DNA from: Bacteroidales bacterium UBA5281
Lineage (GTDB): Bacteria > Bacteroidota > Bacteroidia > Bacteroidales > Lentimicrobiaceae
Direction: 5' to 3'
Assembly: GCA_002410555.1 (NCBI GenBank)
Contig: DHSR01000080.1
Coordinates: 1 to 62,048, forward strand
DNA length: 62,048 nucleotides
Positions 54,733 through 62,048 of this stretch are shown here, in pieces. The number at the start of each line of letters is the position of its first letter. The first letter of the stretch is position 1. A program made the translations under genes and the position numbers. Below the pieces are notes generated by a model, which saw only the letters and a list, made by a program, of their open reading frames with translations, did no database searches and was not told where the DNA came from.

Positions 54733-56289
54733 ATGGCTGGATACAAGGAGACACCGCGACAAAAAATGATCGCGATGATGTACCTGGTGTTGACTGCGCT
54801 GCTTGCCCTTAATGTTTCTGTGGAGATTCTCGAGGCCTTTGTTGTTGTAAACAATAGCATTGTAACGACCAATGATAATCTTAAGGAAAAAATTAATGAA
54901 ACTTATGCCCGGTTTGAGCAACAGAATTTGCTCAATGAGTCTAAAGTTGGCCCCTATTGGGACAATGCAAAGCGAGCCCGTGAACTTTCAGAGGAGCTGA
55001 TCAATTTTATTGAAAATGCTAAAAACGAAGTAATTGCCAAAAATGAAGGCATTACTATTGAAGAAGCCAAAACCATTCCGTTAGGACAAATAGAAAGTCG
55101 TGACAAATATGATGTTTCAACCAATTATTTTATCGGAAACTCACAGGATGGTTCAAAAGGCAAAGCCCGGGAAATTAAAAACAAGATTGAACAATTTAAA
55201 ACCGATATGCTTGCATTGGTACCCGAAAATACCAGGGGATCCATCAAGGTAGGTTTAAATACTACCGGGCCTTTTGAAGATGCTGGCGGTAAACAGCAAA
55301 ATTGGGAAATGCACAATTTCTATCATATGATTCTTGCTGCCAATGTAACTTTTTTAAACAAATTGATTGCTGATGTGCGAAATTTGGAAAGCGATGTTGT
55401 TCGTAACCTTTTCAATGCCATTTCGGCAGATGATTATAAATTCGATCAGGTTGCCGCAAGGGTTATTCCAAATTCGCGTCTGGTTTTTACTGGTGACACC
55501 TATGAAGCCGAAATTTTAGTAGCTGCACTGGACTCAAAACAAAACCCGGAAGTAATTATTAACGGTCGCCAAATCCCTGCTGAAAACGGGATTGCAAAAT
55601 ATAGCGTTAATGCTTCCAGCACAGGACAGCAAACTTATCGGGGTACCATTAAGGTAAAAGGCCCTGAAGGGGAAGAAAAAGAATATCCTTTTGAGGAAAG
55701 TTATTTCGTAATGACTCCTTCACTTACAGTGGCTCCCACTAAGATGAATGTTTTTTATGCCAACGTTGATAACCCGGTTTCAATTTCTGCTTCTGGTATT
55801 CCTGAATCACAAATTGTACCTTCTATCAGCAGTGGTACCATTCGCCGCGCCGGAAACGACTGGATAGTAAAAGTTCCCCTGGGAAATAAAGCTGTTGTTA
55901 CAGTAATGCACAATGACGGTAAATCCAGCAGACGTATGGGATCAGCTGAATTCAGAGTGAAACGTGTACCTGATCCAAAAGCATATATTGCCAACACAGA
56001 TGGCGGACCAATTCAGAAAAGTATGTTATTGGCTGCACGTGCACTTATCCCACGTATGCCCGATGATTTCGACTTTGACCTTACCTTTGAAATCATCTCC
56101 TTCAATTTTGTTGGCGTACGCGGGGGAGACATCTTTGACCGTGAAGGTAAAGGCAATGTTCTTACTCAGGAAATGCAGAATTTTATTGCCAATTCCAAAC
56201 GGGGTGAGCGTATATGGCTGGAAAATATTATGGCCCGCGGACCCGATGGAAACCGTAAGCTGGGTACCATTAGTCTTACCATACAATAA
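54733..56289 (+). CDS. gldM: T9SS motor protein GldM/PorM
   Basis: This 518-residue protein has a single N-terminal membrane helix (about 12-35, MYLVLTALLALNVSVEILEA) and a long periplasmic part with four domains: a helical bundle (about 40-220) and three beta domains ending in EIISFNFVGVRGG and GNRKLGTISLTIQ. GldM spans the periplasm from the GldL pentamer to the GldKN ring and transmits rotation. Length matches known homologues (about 515). It is 48 bases downstream of gldL. Confidence 0.96.
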   Translation: MAGYKETPRQKMIAMMYLVLTALLALNVSVEILEAFVVVNNSIVTTNDNLKEKINETYARFEQQNLLNESKVGPYWDNAKRARELSEELINFIENAKNEVIAKNEGITIEEAKTIPLGQIESRDKYDVSTNYFIGNSQDGSKGKAREIKNKIEQFKTDMLALVPENTRGSIKVGLNTTGPFEDAGGKQQNWEMHNFYHMILAANVTFLNKLIADVRNLESDVVRNLFNAISADDYKFDQVAARVIPNSRLVFTGDTYEAEILVAALDSKQNPEVIINGRQIPAENGIAKYSVNASSTGQQTYRGTIKVKGPEGEEKEYPFEESYFVMTPSLTVAPTKMNVFYANVDNPVSISASGIPESQIVPSISSGTIRRAGNDWIVKVPLGNKAVVTVMHNDGKSSRRMGSAEFRVKRVPDPKAYIANTDGGPIQKSMLLAARALIPRMPDDFDFDLTFEIISFNFVGVRGGDIFDREGKGNVLTQEMQNFIANSKRGERIWLENIMARGPDGNRKLGTISLTIQ

Positions 56290-56404
56290 GCGAAGCGGTT
56301 TGTCGTTCTTTTTTCAGGCTGATTCATTATCAAAATTGTCAACAATGTTGAAGCCTCTCAACTAATGCAGGATTCTAATCCTTGAATATAAAAGCAGAAA
56401 ACGG

Positions 56405-57262
56405 ATGAAAAAATTAATTTCTTTTTTCGTACTGGCCGCAGTAATGGTCAGTGTTGCCAAAACAAGCTCCGGGCAGGTACTCAACAGCCCTCCCCGTGAT
56501 GGTATCTATGATAAAAAAGTTACCATAGAAAAAAGACCCATTACATATCCATGGGTTCGTGAAGCTGATGTAGTCTGGCGTAAGCGCATCTGGAGGGTTA
56601 TTGATTTGCGTGAGAAAATGAATCAGGCTTTTTATTATCCTGAAGTTCCTCATAATGACCTGCGTAGCTTAACACAGGTTATGCTCGATGCACTCAAAGA
56701 AGGCACTATCACTGCCTATGATGCCTCAAGCACCACCGATGAATTTTTAGTGCCATTGACTTATCAGGAAATTATGAACCGGCTCGAGCGTAATGACTCG
56801 GCGACCATGCAGAGGCCTTATCCGCCCTATGACTGGTATGATACCGTAATTTCCATTAAATTTAATCCCGGTGATGTGAAACGTTACCGGATTAAAGAAG
56901 ATTGGTTTTTTGACAAGCAACGCTCTGTAATGGAGGTCCGTATTCTTGGACTTTGCCCCGTGCGTGATAACTATGACGAAAATGGTATATTCAGGGCCTA
57001 TGATCCGCTATTTTGGATTTACTTCCCCGAAGCCCGTCCAGTATTGGCAAAAGCCGAAGTATTTAACCGAAACAACAGTGCGGCACGTAAAACCTACGAT
57101 GACATTTTCTGGAAGAGGATGTTTAGTAGTTACATTTACAAAGAAGATAACGTTTACGACCGGCGAATTACCGATTATGCCACCGGCATAGATGCGCTGA
57201 TGGAAGCCGATCGAATCAAAAATGATTTATTCATGTTTGAACAAAATCTTTGGGAATATTAA
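56405..57262 (+). CDS. gldN: T9SS ring protein GldN/PorN
   Basis: This 285-residue periplasmic protein has a signal peptide (about 1-23) and the family segments ITYPWVREADVVWRKRIWRV, KEDWFFDKQRSVMEVRILGL and LFWIYFPEARPVLA. GldN/PorN binds GldK/PorK to build the outer-membrane-associated ring. It closes the porP-gldKLMN run and is followed by a strong terminator. Confidence 0.96.
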   Translation: MKKLISFFVLAAVMVSVAKTSSGQVLNSPPRDGIYDKKVTIEKRPITYPWVREADVVWRKRIWRVIDLREKMNQAFYYPEVPHNDLRSLTQVMLDALKEGTITAYDASSTTDEFLVPLTYQEIMNRLERNDSATMQRPYPPYDWYDTVISIKFNPGDVKRYRIKEDWFFDKQRSVMEVRILGLCPVRDNYDENGIFRAYDPLFWIYFPEARPVLAKAEVFNRNNSAARKTYDDIFWKRMFSSYIYKEDNVYDRRITDYATGIDALMEADRIKNDLFMFEQNLWEY

Positions 57263-57284
57263 TTGCTGCAACGTATTGCTAAGT

Positions 57285-57321
57285 AAAAACACCGGAGAGG
57301 ATAGCGCACTTCGGTGTTTTT
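57285..57321 (+). terminator. Intrinsic terminator after gldN
   Basis: AAAAACACCG (57285-57294) pairs with CGGTGTTTTT (57312-57321), with a 17-base loop and a run of ten T from 57317. It ends the T9SS transcript just before recG. Confidence 0.85.
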
Positions 57322-57336
57322 TTTTATTGTTTGTTA

Positions 57337-57344
57337 TAATTTTG
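57337..57344 (+). promoter_or_regulatory. -7 box (TAATTTTG) for recG
   Basis: An exact TAnnTTTG match directly after the gldN terminator and 62 bases before the chosen recG start. The -33 position falls in the terminator stem and has no TTG. Confidence 0.45.
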
Positions 57345-57406
57345 CTTATCAGTGTCAGCACTATCTGACATTTTGCTATATTCACGGTCTGATTAATCAT
57401 CTTATT

Positions 57407-59500
57407 GTGTATTCCATCCTCGATACTCCTGTTGAATATCTCAAAGGTATTGGTCCGCAACGGGCTGAAATGCTTCGCAAAGAACTCAACATTGTTACTT
57501 ATAACGATTTGCTGCATCATTTTCCTTTCCGTTATATGGATCGCAGTAAATTTACCAACATCAATGAAATTGTTGATGAATCCACCTGGATACAAATCCG
57601 TGGAAAGGTTACCCGAATTCAGGTTTTAGGTAGTGGTAGGGCAATGCGCCTGGTGGTCACCATTAGCGATCAAACCGGTGAAACCGATCTGGTATGGTTT
57701 CAGGGGCTCAAATGGATAAGGGAGAAACTCCGCCTCAATCAGACCTATGTCGTCTTTGGTAAACCAAATTTATTTAACGGGAAGTTTAACTTTACTCATC
57801 CCGATATTGAATCGCCTGAAGAAAGTTCAATTACCGCCAAAGAACCCCTTCAACCGTGGTATTCTACCACAGAAAAATTAAAAAACCGTGGATTTACCCC
57901 ACGCAATATCATGAATCTGATGCGTACCCTTATCGGTCAGGTACGCAATCATATCCCCGAAACACTGAGTGAATCACTACTTGCTCAGTTGAAGCTTATG
58001 CCACGGGCACAGGCATTGGTTCAGGTGCATTTTCCTGAAAATACACATCAACTGATAAAAGCACGTGAACGTATAAAGTTCGATGAATTGTTTTTCATAC
58101 AATTGCAACTTTTGAGGATAAAATACCTCAGACTTGAGAAAACTTCCGGAACGATGTTTACTCATATTGGTGATCATTTTAATGGATTTTATCACAATTA
58201 TCTGCCCTTTGAGCTTACGGGAGCGCAAAAACGCGTGGTTAGGGAAATTAGGTCTGACATGAATAGCGGTAAACAAATGAATCGCCTGTTACAGGGAGAT
58301 GTCGGCAGTGGAAAAACCCTCGTTGCTTTGATGTCCATGCTTATAGCTAACGATAATGATTGTCAGGCCTGCCTCATGGCCCCGACAGAAATTCTGGCCA
58401 TGCAGCATTTCAAAACCATCACCCGTATGCTTGGTGATTTGCCTGTTGCGGTTGGACTGTTGACCGGCTCCACACGCAAAGCAGCGCGCACCAAAATTCA
58501 CAGTCAATTGGAAGATGGCTCAATGCAAATTTTGATAGGAACCCATGCTTTAATTGAAGATAAAGTACAATTTAAGTCTTTGGGTTTGGTTGTTATTGAT
58601 GAACAACATCGTTTTGGCGTAGCTCAACGAGCGCGTTTGTGGGAGAAAAGCCAGGTGCCACCCCATATACTTGTGATGACAGCGACACCCATTCCCCGGA
58701 CGCTTGCTATGACGTTATATGGTGATCTTGACATCTCGGTTATTGATGAGTTGCCACCTGGTCGTAAAACCATTAAAACTTTTCATTATTTTGAAAAAGA
58801 CCGTTTTAATGTATTCAGATTCCTGAAATCTCAGATTGACAGCGGTCGTCAGGCTTACATTGTTTATCCTCTTATCGAAGAGTCTGAAAATGCTGATCTG
58901 CAGGATTTAATGGACGGTTTTGAAGGTGTTTCAAGATATTTCCCCTTGCCGGAGTATCAAATTAGTATAGTCCACGGCAGATTAAAGGCAAGTGAAAAGG
59001 AGAGTGAAATGAAACGTTTTCTCGACAGGAAAACCCATATTTTGATGGCTACCACCGTGATTGAAGTAGGAGTGGATGTACCAAATGCCACAGTGATGCT
59101 CATTGAAAATGCTGAACGATTCGGACTTTCGCAATTACACCAGTTGCGCGGCAGGGTAGGGCGGGGGGGCGATCAGTCATACTGTATTCTTATGAGTAGC
59201 TATAAACTTACCAAAGATGGGCGTAAACGTTTAGAAACTATGGTTCGTACGACCGATGGATTTGAAATTGCAGAGGTTGACCTTCATCTTCGTGGACCGG
59301 GCGATATAAAAGGAACACAACAAAGCGGCCTGGTTGGATTGAAACTTGCCAACATTATTAAAGATGAAAAACTGTTGAAAATCGCCCGCGAAATGGCTCA
59401 CCGGGTGCTTTCACCCGACCCGGAGCTCAATTCACCTGAAAATCTACCTATCCGAAATCATCTGCAACAGCCCGCTTTTGACTGGGGTAAGATAAGCTGA
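57407..59500 (+). CDS. recG: ATP-dependent DNA helicase RecG
   Basis: This 697-residue helicase unwinds branched DNA such as stalled forks and Holliday junctions. The N-terminal wedge/OB domain includes YLKGIGPQRAEMLRKEL and the IQIRGKVTRIQVLGSG strand. Motif I is GDVGSGKT (297-304), motif II is DEQH (398-401), and TATPIPRTLAM, TTVIEVGVDVPNA and QLRGRVGRG follow. The frame is open from 57314, but those first residues overlap the terminator and -7 box. The GTG at 57407 yields YSILDTPVEYLKGIGP, the usual Bacteroidota start and length, so a GTG start is proposed. It meets the convergent lipoprotein gene with no gap. Confidence 0.94.
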   Translation: MYSILDTPVEYLKGIGPQRAEMLRKELNIVTYNDLLHHFPFRYMDRSKFTNINEIVDESTWIQIRGKVTRIQVLGSGRAMRLVVTISDQTGETDLVWFQGLKWIREKLRLNQTYVVFGKPNLFNGKFNFTHPDIESPEESSITAKEPLQPWYSTTEKLKNRGFTPRNIMNLMRTLIGQVRNHIPETLSESLLAQLKLMPRAQALVQVHFPENTHQLIKARERIKFDELFFIQLQLLRIKYLRLEKTSGTMFTHIGDHFNGFYHNYLPFELTGAQKRVVREIRSDMNSGKQMNRLLQGDVGSGKTLVALMSMLIANDNDCQACLMAPTEILAMQHFKTITRMLGDLPVAVGLLTGSTRKAARTKIHSQLEDGSMQILIGTHALIEDKVQFKSLGLVVIDEQHRFGVAQRARLWEKSQVPPHILVMTATPIPRTLAMTLYGDLDISVIDELPPGRKTIKTFHYFEKDRFNVFRFLKSQIDSGRQAYIVYPLIEESENADLQDLMDGFEGVSRYFPLPEYQISIVHGRLKASEKESEMKRFLDRKTHILMATTVIEVGVDVPNATVMLIENAERFGLSQLHQLRGRVGRGGDQSYCILMSSYKLTKDGRKRLETMVRTTDGFEIAEVDLHLRGPGDIKGTQQSGLVGLKLANIIKDEKLLKIAREMAHRVLSPDPELNSPENLPIRNHLQQPAFDWGKIS

Positions 59501-59968
59501 CTATTTTTCCTGCTCTGTATCTTTACACTCAACCAGAGGAAGAGTAGCATCAAGCCCCAGCTCCTTGCGATCACTGCTTACCGCTATCCCATTTTTCTTA
59601 AGCACGATTTTCATCCCGGCAGTATCTCTGATTCCTTCCTGTTCAAAATAATAGTTAGCCAGAATGATGCTGTCATGTAACGTCCCGACTATTGTACCCT
59701 GCCGGTGATCTTTGTAAACAGGAAGCCAGTTATAGTGTCCGGTTACCTCATCGGCTTTGATAATCAATCGCATTTCAAGCTGATCCACCCTGCCTTCTTC
59801 ATTCTCGAATGGTTGTTCCATACGATAGCAGTATTCAATTATACTATCGTTTTTGAGGTCTTCAGTGAGATTGCTCTCTAAAGTGGACTTTGCTTCGGGA
59901 TTAGAACTTGTGCATGACCACAGAGTGAAAAGAAATGGTATCAATGGTAGCATATACCTGGTTTTCAT
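59501..59968 (-). CDS. Hypothetical lipoprotein
   Basis: This 155-residue protein has a lipoprotein signal (MKTRYMLPLIPFLFTLWSC, Cys19). The mature part is predicted to be mostly beta-strand (MRLIIKADEVTGHYNWLPVY, GTIVGTLHDSIILANYYFEQ), similar in style to small Bacteroidota lipoproteins with a lipocalin-like layout. I do not recognise a family and assign no function. It lies 16 bases downstream of the metallophosphoesterase gene on the same strand, so the two are probably co-transcribed. An upstream ATG at 59995 overlaps that gene and is less likely. Its stop abuts the recG stop. Confidence 0.78.
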   Translation of the reverse strand: MKTRYMLPLIPFLFTLWSCTSSNPEAKSTLESNLTEDLKNDSIIEYCYRMEQPFENEEGRVDQLEMRLIIKADEVTGHYNWLPVYKDHRQGTIVGTLHDSIILANYYFEQEGIRDTAGMKIVLKKNGIAVSSDRKELGLDATLPLVECKDTEQEK

Positions 59969-59984
59969 GATGATTGGTTTTAGT

Positions 59985-61436
59985 TTATACTGCAATTACG
60001 GTTCCCCTTAAGGGAGCATGAACGAGAGGATATCTCTTTAAATAAGAAACAAGTACCTCAATGGCTTTGTTTCCGGTTTTATTCCGTTGGCTGCCATATT
60101 TTAGTGGCACTCCCTGAGAGGTTACTGAAGCCACAGTATAGTCCCGGTTGTTTTCAACAGCTTTTTCATTAATAAATAGCGACTGAATGCGCTCGCCAGG
60201 GGGATTTTCAATTTTAACATAAAAATTAAGGCCCAAACATCGTTTTACATAACCACCCATTTGACTGTATGGATTGGCTGAAAAGGTATGCTCCAGATTT
60301 TCTTCAAGCATGTCAATGATTTCATGGCCTTTCATTTTTAAGATGGTTATCGGGGCATTTACAGGGATAATATTCCATAGATCGTTCATGGTAATAGGCC
60401 CTTCGGGAATGGGAGCTCCGTAACGCCACCCATTGGAAAATGCCATATCTGCTTCTGTTTGTTCAAGAACTGCCTGCAATAAGAAGTTATCCATGGTGGA
60501 TTCAAATGAATGGTATCTGTCAAGTATTGTAGCGGTGTGCCCTACAATTTCCTGAAGATAGCCCCGGTAAGGTTTCATTAAATCATTTACCAGAGTAATC
60601 ATTTCCGGGTCAGGAGCAATACTTTCATCAAGCAAAACCAAATGATGTTCGTATGAGGTAACTTTACCATTGGTTACTTCTATATCCAGGTGACCAATAA
60701 ATGATCCATGGCAACCGGATTGCATAATAAGGGCATCGTTTATACGCACGGGCTTGTACATTCGGTTGTGGGTATGCGCACTCAACAAAATATCAATGCC
60801 TCTGGTTTCACTCGCAAGTTTAACGTCCTGGGGAAAACCTAAGTGAGAAAGCACTACTATAAGGTCAACCGCCTGACTTTGTTTCAGCTGATTAATGTAA
60901 TCGGGCAACTCTTCATTGCCAGTGGTAAAATATATGCCTTCGCTGAATTTTTGTGGCATCACCTTGTCCACAATAGTTGCTGCTATGCCTATGATACCCA
61001 CCTTTAATCCATTGATTTCCTTTATCAGAAAGGGCTTAAATACAAGTTCATTGGAATCTCTCCGATAGCAATTAATGGCCAGCATTGGATAGTTCAGTTG
61101 CCGGGTAATTTCCTCGAAATGTTGTGGCCCGTAAGCAAATTCCCAATGTGCAGTCATGGCATCCAATTGCATCTTATTGAGCAAAGGGATGATGTCCATT
61201 CCCTTTGATTGCACTACGGGATAAGTTCCGTGGAAAGTATCTCCACCGTCAAGAAACAAAACCGCATTACTTTTGTGTTCTCTCACCGATTTGACATAAG
61301 CACCTATTCTGCCATATCCACCAGCGAGAACATGCTTTACGTTTTGTCCGCCTGTGTTGAACTGTTCATAGTGTTCTTCCACATAACCATGGGTATCATT
61401 TATTTGAAGTATCGTAAGATGTTTAGCTGTGCTCAT
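59985..61436 (-). CDS. SoxB/5'-nucleotidase-family metallophosphoesterase
   Basis: This 483-residue protein has the dinuclear-metal phosphoesterase core: NDTHG (13-17), DGGDTFHGT (63-71), AHWEF (96-100), SHLG (197-200) and HTHN (221-224), and the C-terminal 5'-nucleotidase domain (about 300-483). UshA-type enzymes carry GNHE in the third motif, whereas HWEF is the form in SoxB, the thiosulfohydrolase of sulfur oxidation. No signal peptide is present, which differs from both families' usual export, and no other sox genes are in view. A cytoplasmic phosphatase or nucleotidase is therefore the cautious reading. Confidence 0.85.
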   Translation of the reverse strand: MSTAKHLTILQINDTHGYVEEHYEQFNTGGQNVKHVLAGGYGRIGAYVKSVREHKSNAVLFLDGGDTFHGTYPVVQSKGMDIIPLLNKMQLDAMTAHWEFAYGPQHFEEITRQLNYPMLAINCYRRDSNELVFKPFLIKEINGLKVGIIGIAATIVDKVMPQKFSEGIYFTTGNEELPDYINQLKQSQAVDLIVVLSHLGFPQDVKLASETRGIDILLSAHTHNRMYKPVRINDALIMQSGCHGSFIGHLDIEVTNGKVTSYEHHLVLLDESIAPDPEMITLVNDLMKPYRGYLQEIVGHTATILDRYHSFESTMDNFLLQAVLEQTEADMAFSNGWRYGAPIPEGPITMNDLWNIIPVNAPITILKMKGHEIIDMLEENLEHTFSANPYSQMGGYVKRCLGLNFYVKIENPPGERIQSLFINEKAVENNRDYTVASVTSQGVPLKYGSQRNKTGNKAIEVLVSYLKRYPLVHAPLRGTVIAV

Positions 61437-61502
61437 TATCTGATCTGGAGTTATAGCGTATTTATTTTCTGATTATTACAGGAAGCTGAATCCGGTTTTA
61501 AG

Positions 61503-61533
61503 AAAAAAAAGGTGACCTGTAACAACGGTCACC
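61503..61533 (-). terminator. Intrinsic terminator of the hemerythrin-like gene
   Basis: On the minus strand GGTGACC pairs with GGTCACC (plus-strand positions 61511-61517 and 61527-61533) with a nine-base loop, followed by eight U. It separates the hemerythrin gene from the metallophosphoesterase gene. Confidence 0.85.
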
Positions 61534-61632
61534 CTTAGTTTTCATAAAAGTATTAAGTAGGTTTAAGTTTGTATATTACACTGCTTTTGGTGAGGCAATG
61601 CGAATAGCCAGAAAAGGCTCAGAAACTTACTT

Positions 61633-62048
61633 TTACTTTTTAGATTTGGTCGCTTTTTCTTTAACCTCTTTGGTTTCTAAAGCTGCGGAAAGACGCTGTT
61701 TCTTGAGGTCAGCAAACTTTTGACCCATTTCCTCAAGTAGTTTTTTATCTAGTTTCTTTTCAGCATCGGGAAACAGGTCTTCCTCTTCTTCACTCAGGTG
61801 ATGATCAAGAATTTCATCAAATACCTTAAACTTTATCATCCAGCGGTCGTGATCCTTTGGAAAATCCTTCAGGTCTAACAACAAGATGTTTAAAACGAAG
61901 TGTTCCTCCTGTGATTCCAGTGATTCGTCTTTAATCCCCTTTGTAGTGTTGAGGTGCGACAGTAGGAGATCCTCTTCCAATTCATGGTGAATGTCAAGGT
62001 GTTTTTTTAGTAAAGTGAATTTTTCAGGTTCAGAACTCCTTACCCCTC
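61633..62048 (-). CDS. Hemerythrin-like HHE-domain protein, N-terminus cut by the window edge
   Basis: The minus-strand frame is open from the window edge (62048) to the stop at 61633, giving at least 138 residues. The visible part carries a four-helix HHE pattern: KKHLDIHHELEEDLL near the edge, then EEHFVLNILLLDL, and EILDHHLSEEEEDLFP. The His and Glu residues are spaced for a di-iron site. The last 25 residues are lysine-rich (KEVKEKATKSKK). A TTG at 61980 could start a shorter protein, but it would drop the first iron ligands, so the true start is outside the window. The role is probably oxygen, nitric oxide or iron sensing; this is family-level knowledge. Confidence 0.8.
   Translation of the reverse strand, partial: GVRSSEPEKFTLLKKHLDIHHELEEDLLLSHLNTTKGIKDESLESQEEHFVLNILLLDLKDFPKDHDRWMIKFKVFDEILDHHLSEEEEDLFPDAEKKLDKKLLEEMGQKFADLKKQRLSAALETKEVKEKATKSKK

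Noticed and set aside
59985..61436. Thiosulfate oxidation (sox) locus
   Set aside because: Only one SoxB-like motif is present, no other sox genes are seen, and there is no signal peptide.
13..62039. Ten-base inverted match between the two window ends (GGAGTTCTGA and TCAGAACTCC)
   Set aside because: A match of this length is plausible by chance between chosen ends, and nothing else suggests a mobile element or circular junction.
1..62048. tRNA, rRNA or mobile element genes
   Set aside because: No tRNA cloverleaf landmarks, rRNA text, transposase, integrase or terminal inverted repeats were found on reading the gaps; a tRNAscan or ISfinder run would be decisive.

Overview
The window is 62 kb of a Bacteroidota chromosome, most likely from an uncultured relative of the Bacteroidales or Marinilabiliales; the order is an inference. 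Four things point there. There is a complete type IX secretion (T9SS) core in the order porP-gldK-gldL-gldM-gldN. Two secreted peptidases end in T9SS sorting domains. Many genes are preceded by TAnnTTTG -7 boxes, some with a TTG -33 box, and few have a Shine-Dalgarno sequence. Base composition is moderately AT-rich by eye. No rRNA, tRNA, transposase, integrase, prophage or CRISPR array was seen.

Layout. 1-6.7 kb: a GNAT-like protein on the minus strand, then a tight plus-strand run of a CcmF-family haem lyase, a DUF2520 protein, a KdsC-like phosphatase, a UbiA-family prenyltransferase and Maf. 7-11 kb: a 1255-residue secreted protein built of six ~170-residue repeats and ending in two dockerin-like calcium loops, followed by a terminator and a ~220-nt stretch that looks like a structured RNA. 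11-17 kb: an SNF2 helicase and a two-receiver/PPDK-N fusion protein. 17-21 kb: the pstSCAB phosphate importer on the minus strand, without phoU. 21-31 kb: housekeeping genes (a GT51 glycosyltransferase with a long N-terminal region, a Ctp peptidase, a dihydroorotate dehydrogenase-like protein, an HI0933-type flavoprotein, a DbpA-like helicase, a KAS III enzyme, an HD protein, MarC). 31-34 kb: ftcD and hutI of histidine degradation. 34-39.4 kb: two T9SS-exported peptidases (S8 and C10). 39.4-43.2 kb: phoH, a 129-bp tandem repeat array with an unusual density of GATC sites, and two tandem YitT paralogues. 43-47 kb: two oxidoreductases, a DUF2007 protein, a decayed outer-membrane gene with an intact-looking promoter, a small lipoprotein and a ketosteroid isomerase homologue. 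47-51 kb: an M1-M28-PDZ peptidase fusion. 51-57 kb: the T9SS core. 57-62 kb: recG, a lipoprotein, a SoxB-like metallophosphoesterase and a hemerythrin-like protein cut by the window edge.

Working together: GldK/GldN (outer-membrane-associated ring), GldL/GldM (inner-membrane motor) and PorP would export proteins such as the S8 and C10 peptidases, whose C-termini carry the matching signal. The Pst operon imports phosphate. HutI and FtcD perform the last two steps of histidine breakdown to glutamate. The least explained items are the REC-REC-PPDK protein, the 129-bp GATC-rich array, the possible structured RNA at 11.0-11.2 kb, and the repeat/dockerin surface protein.
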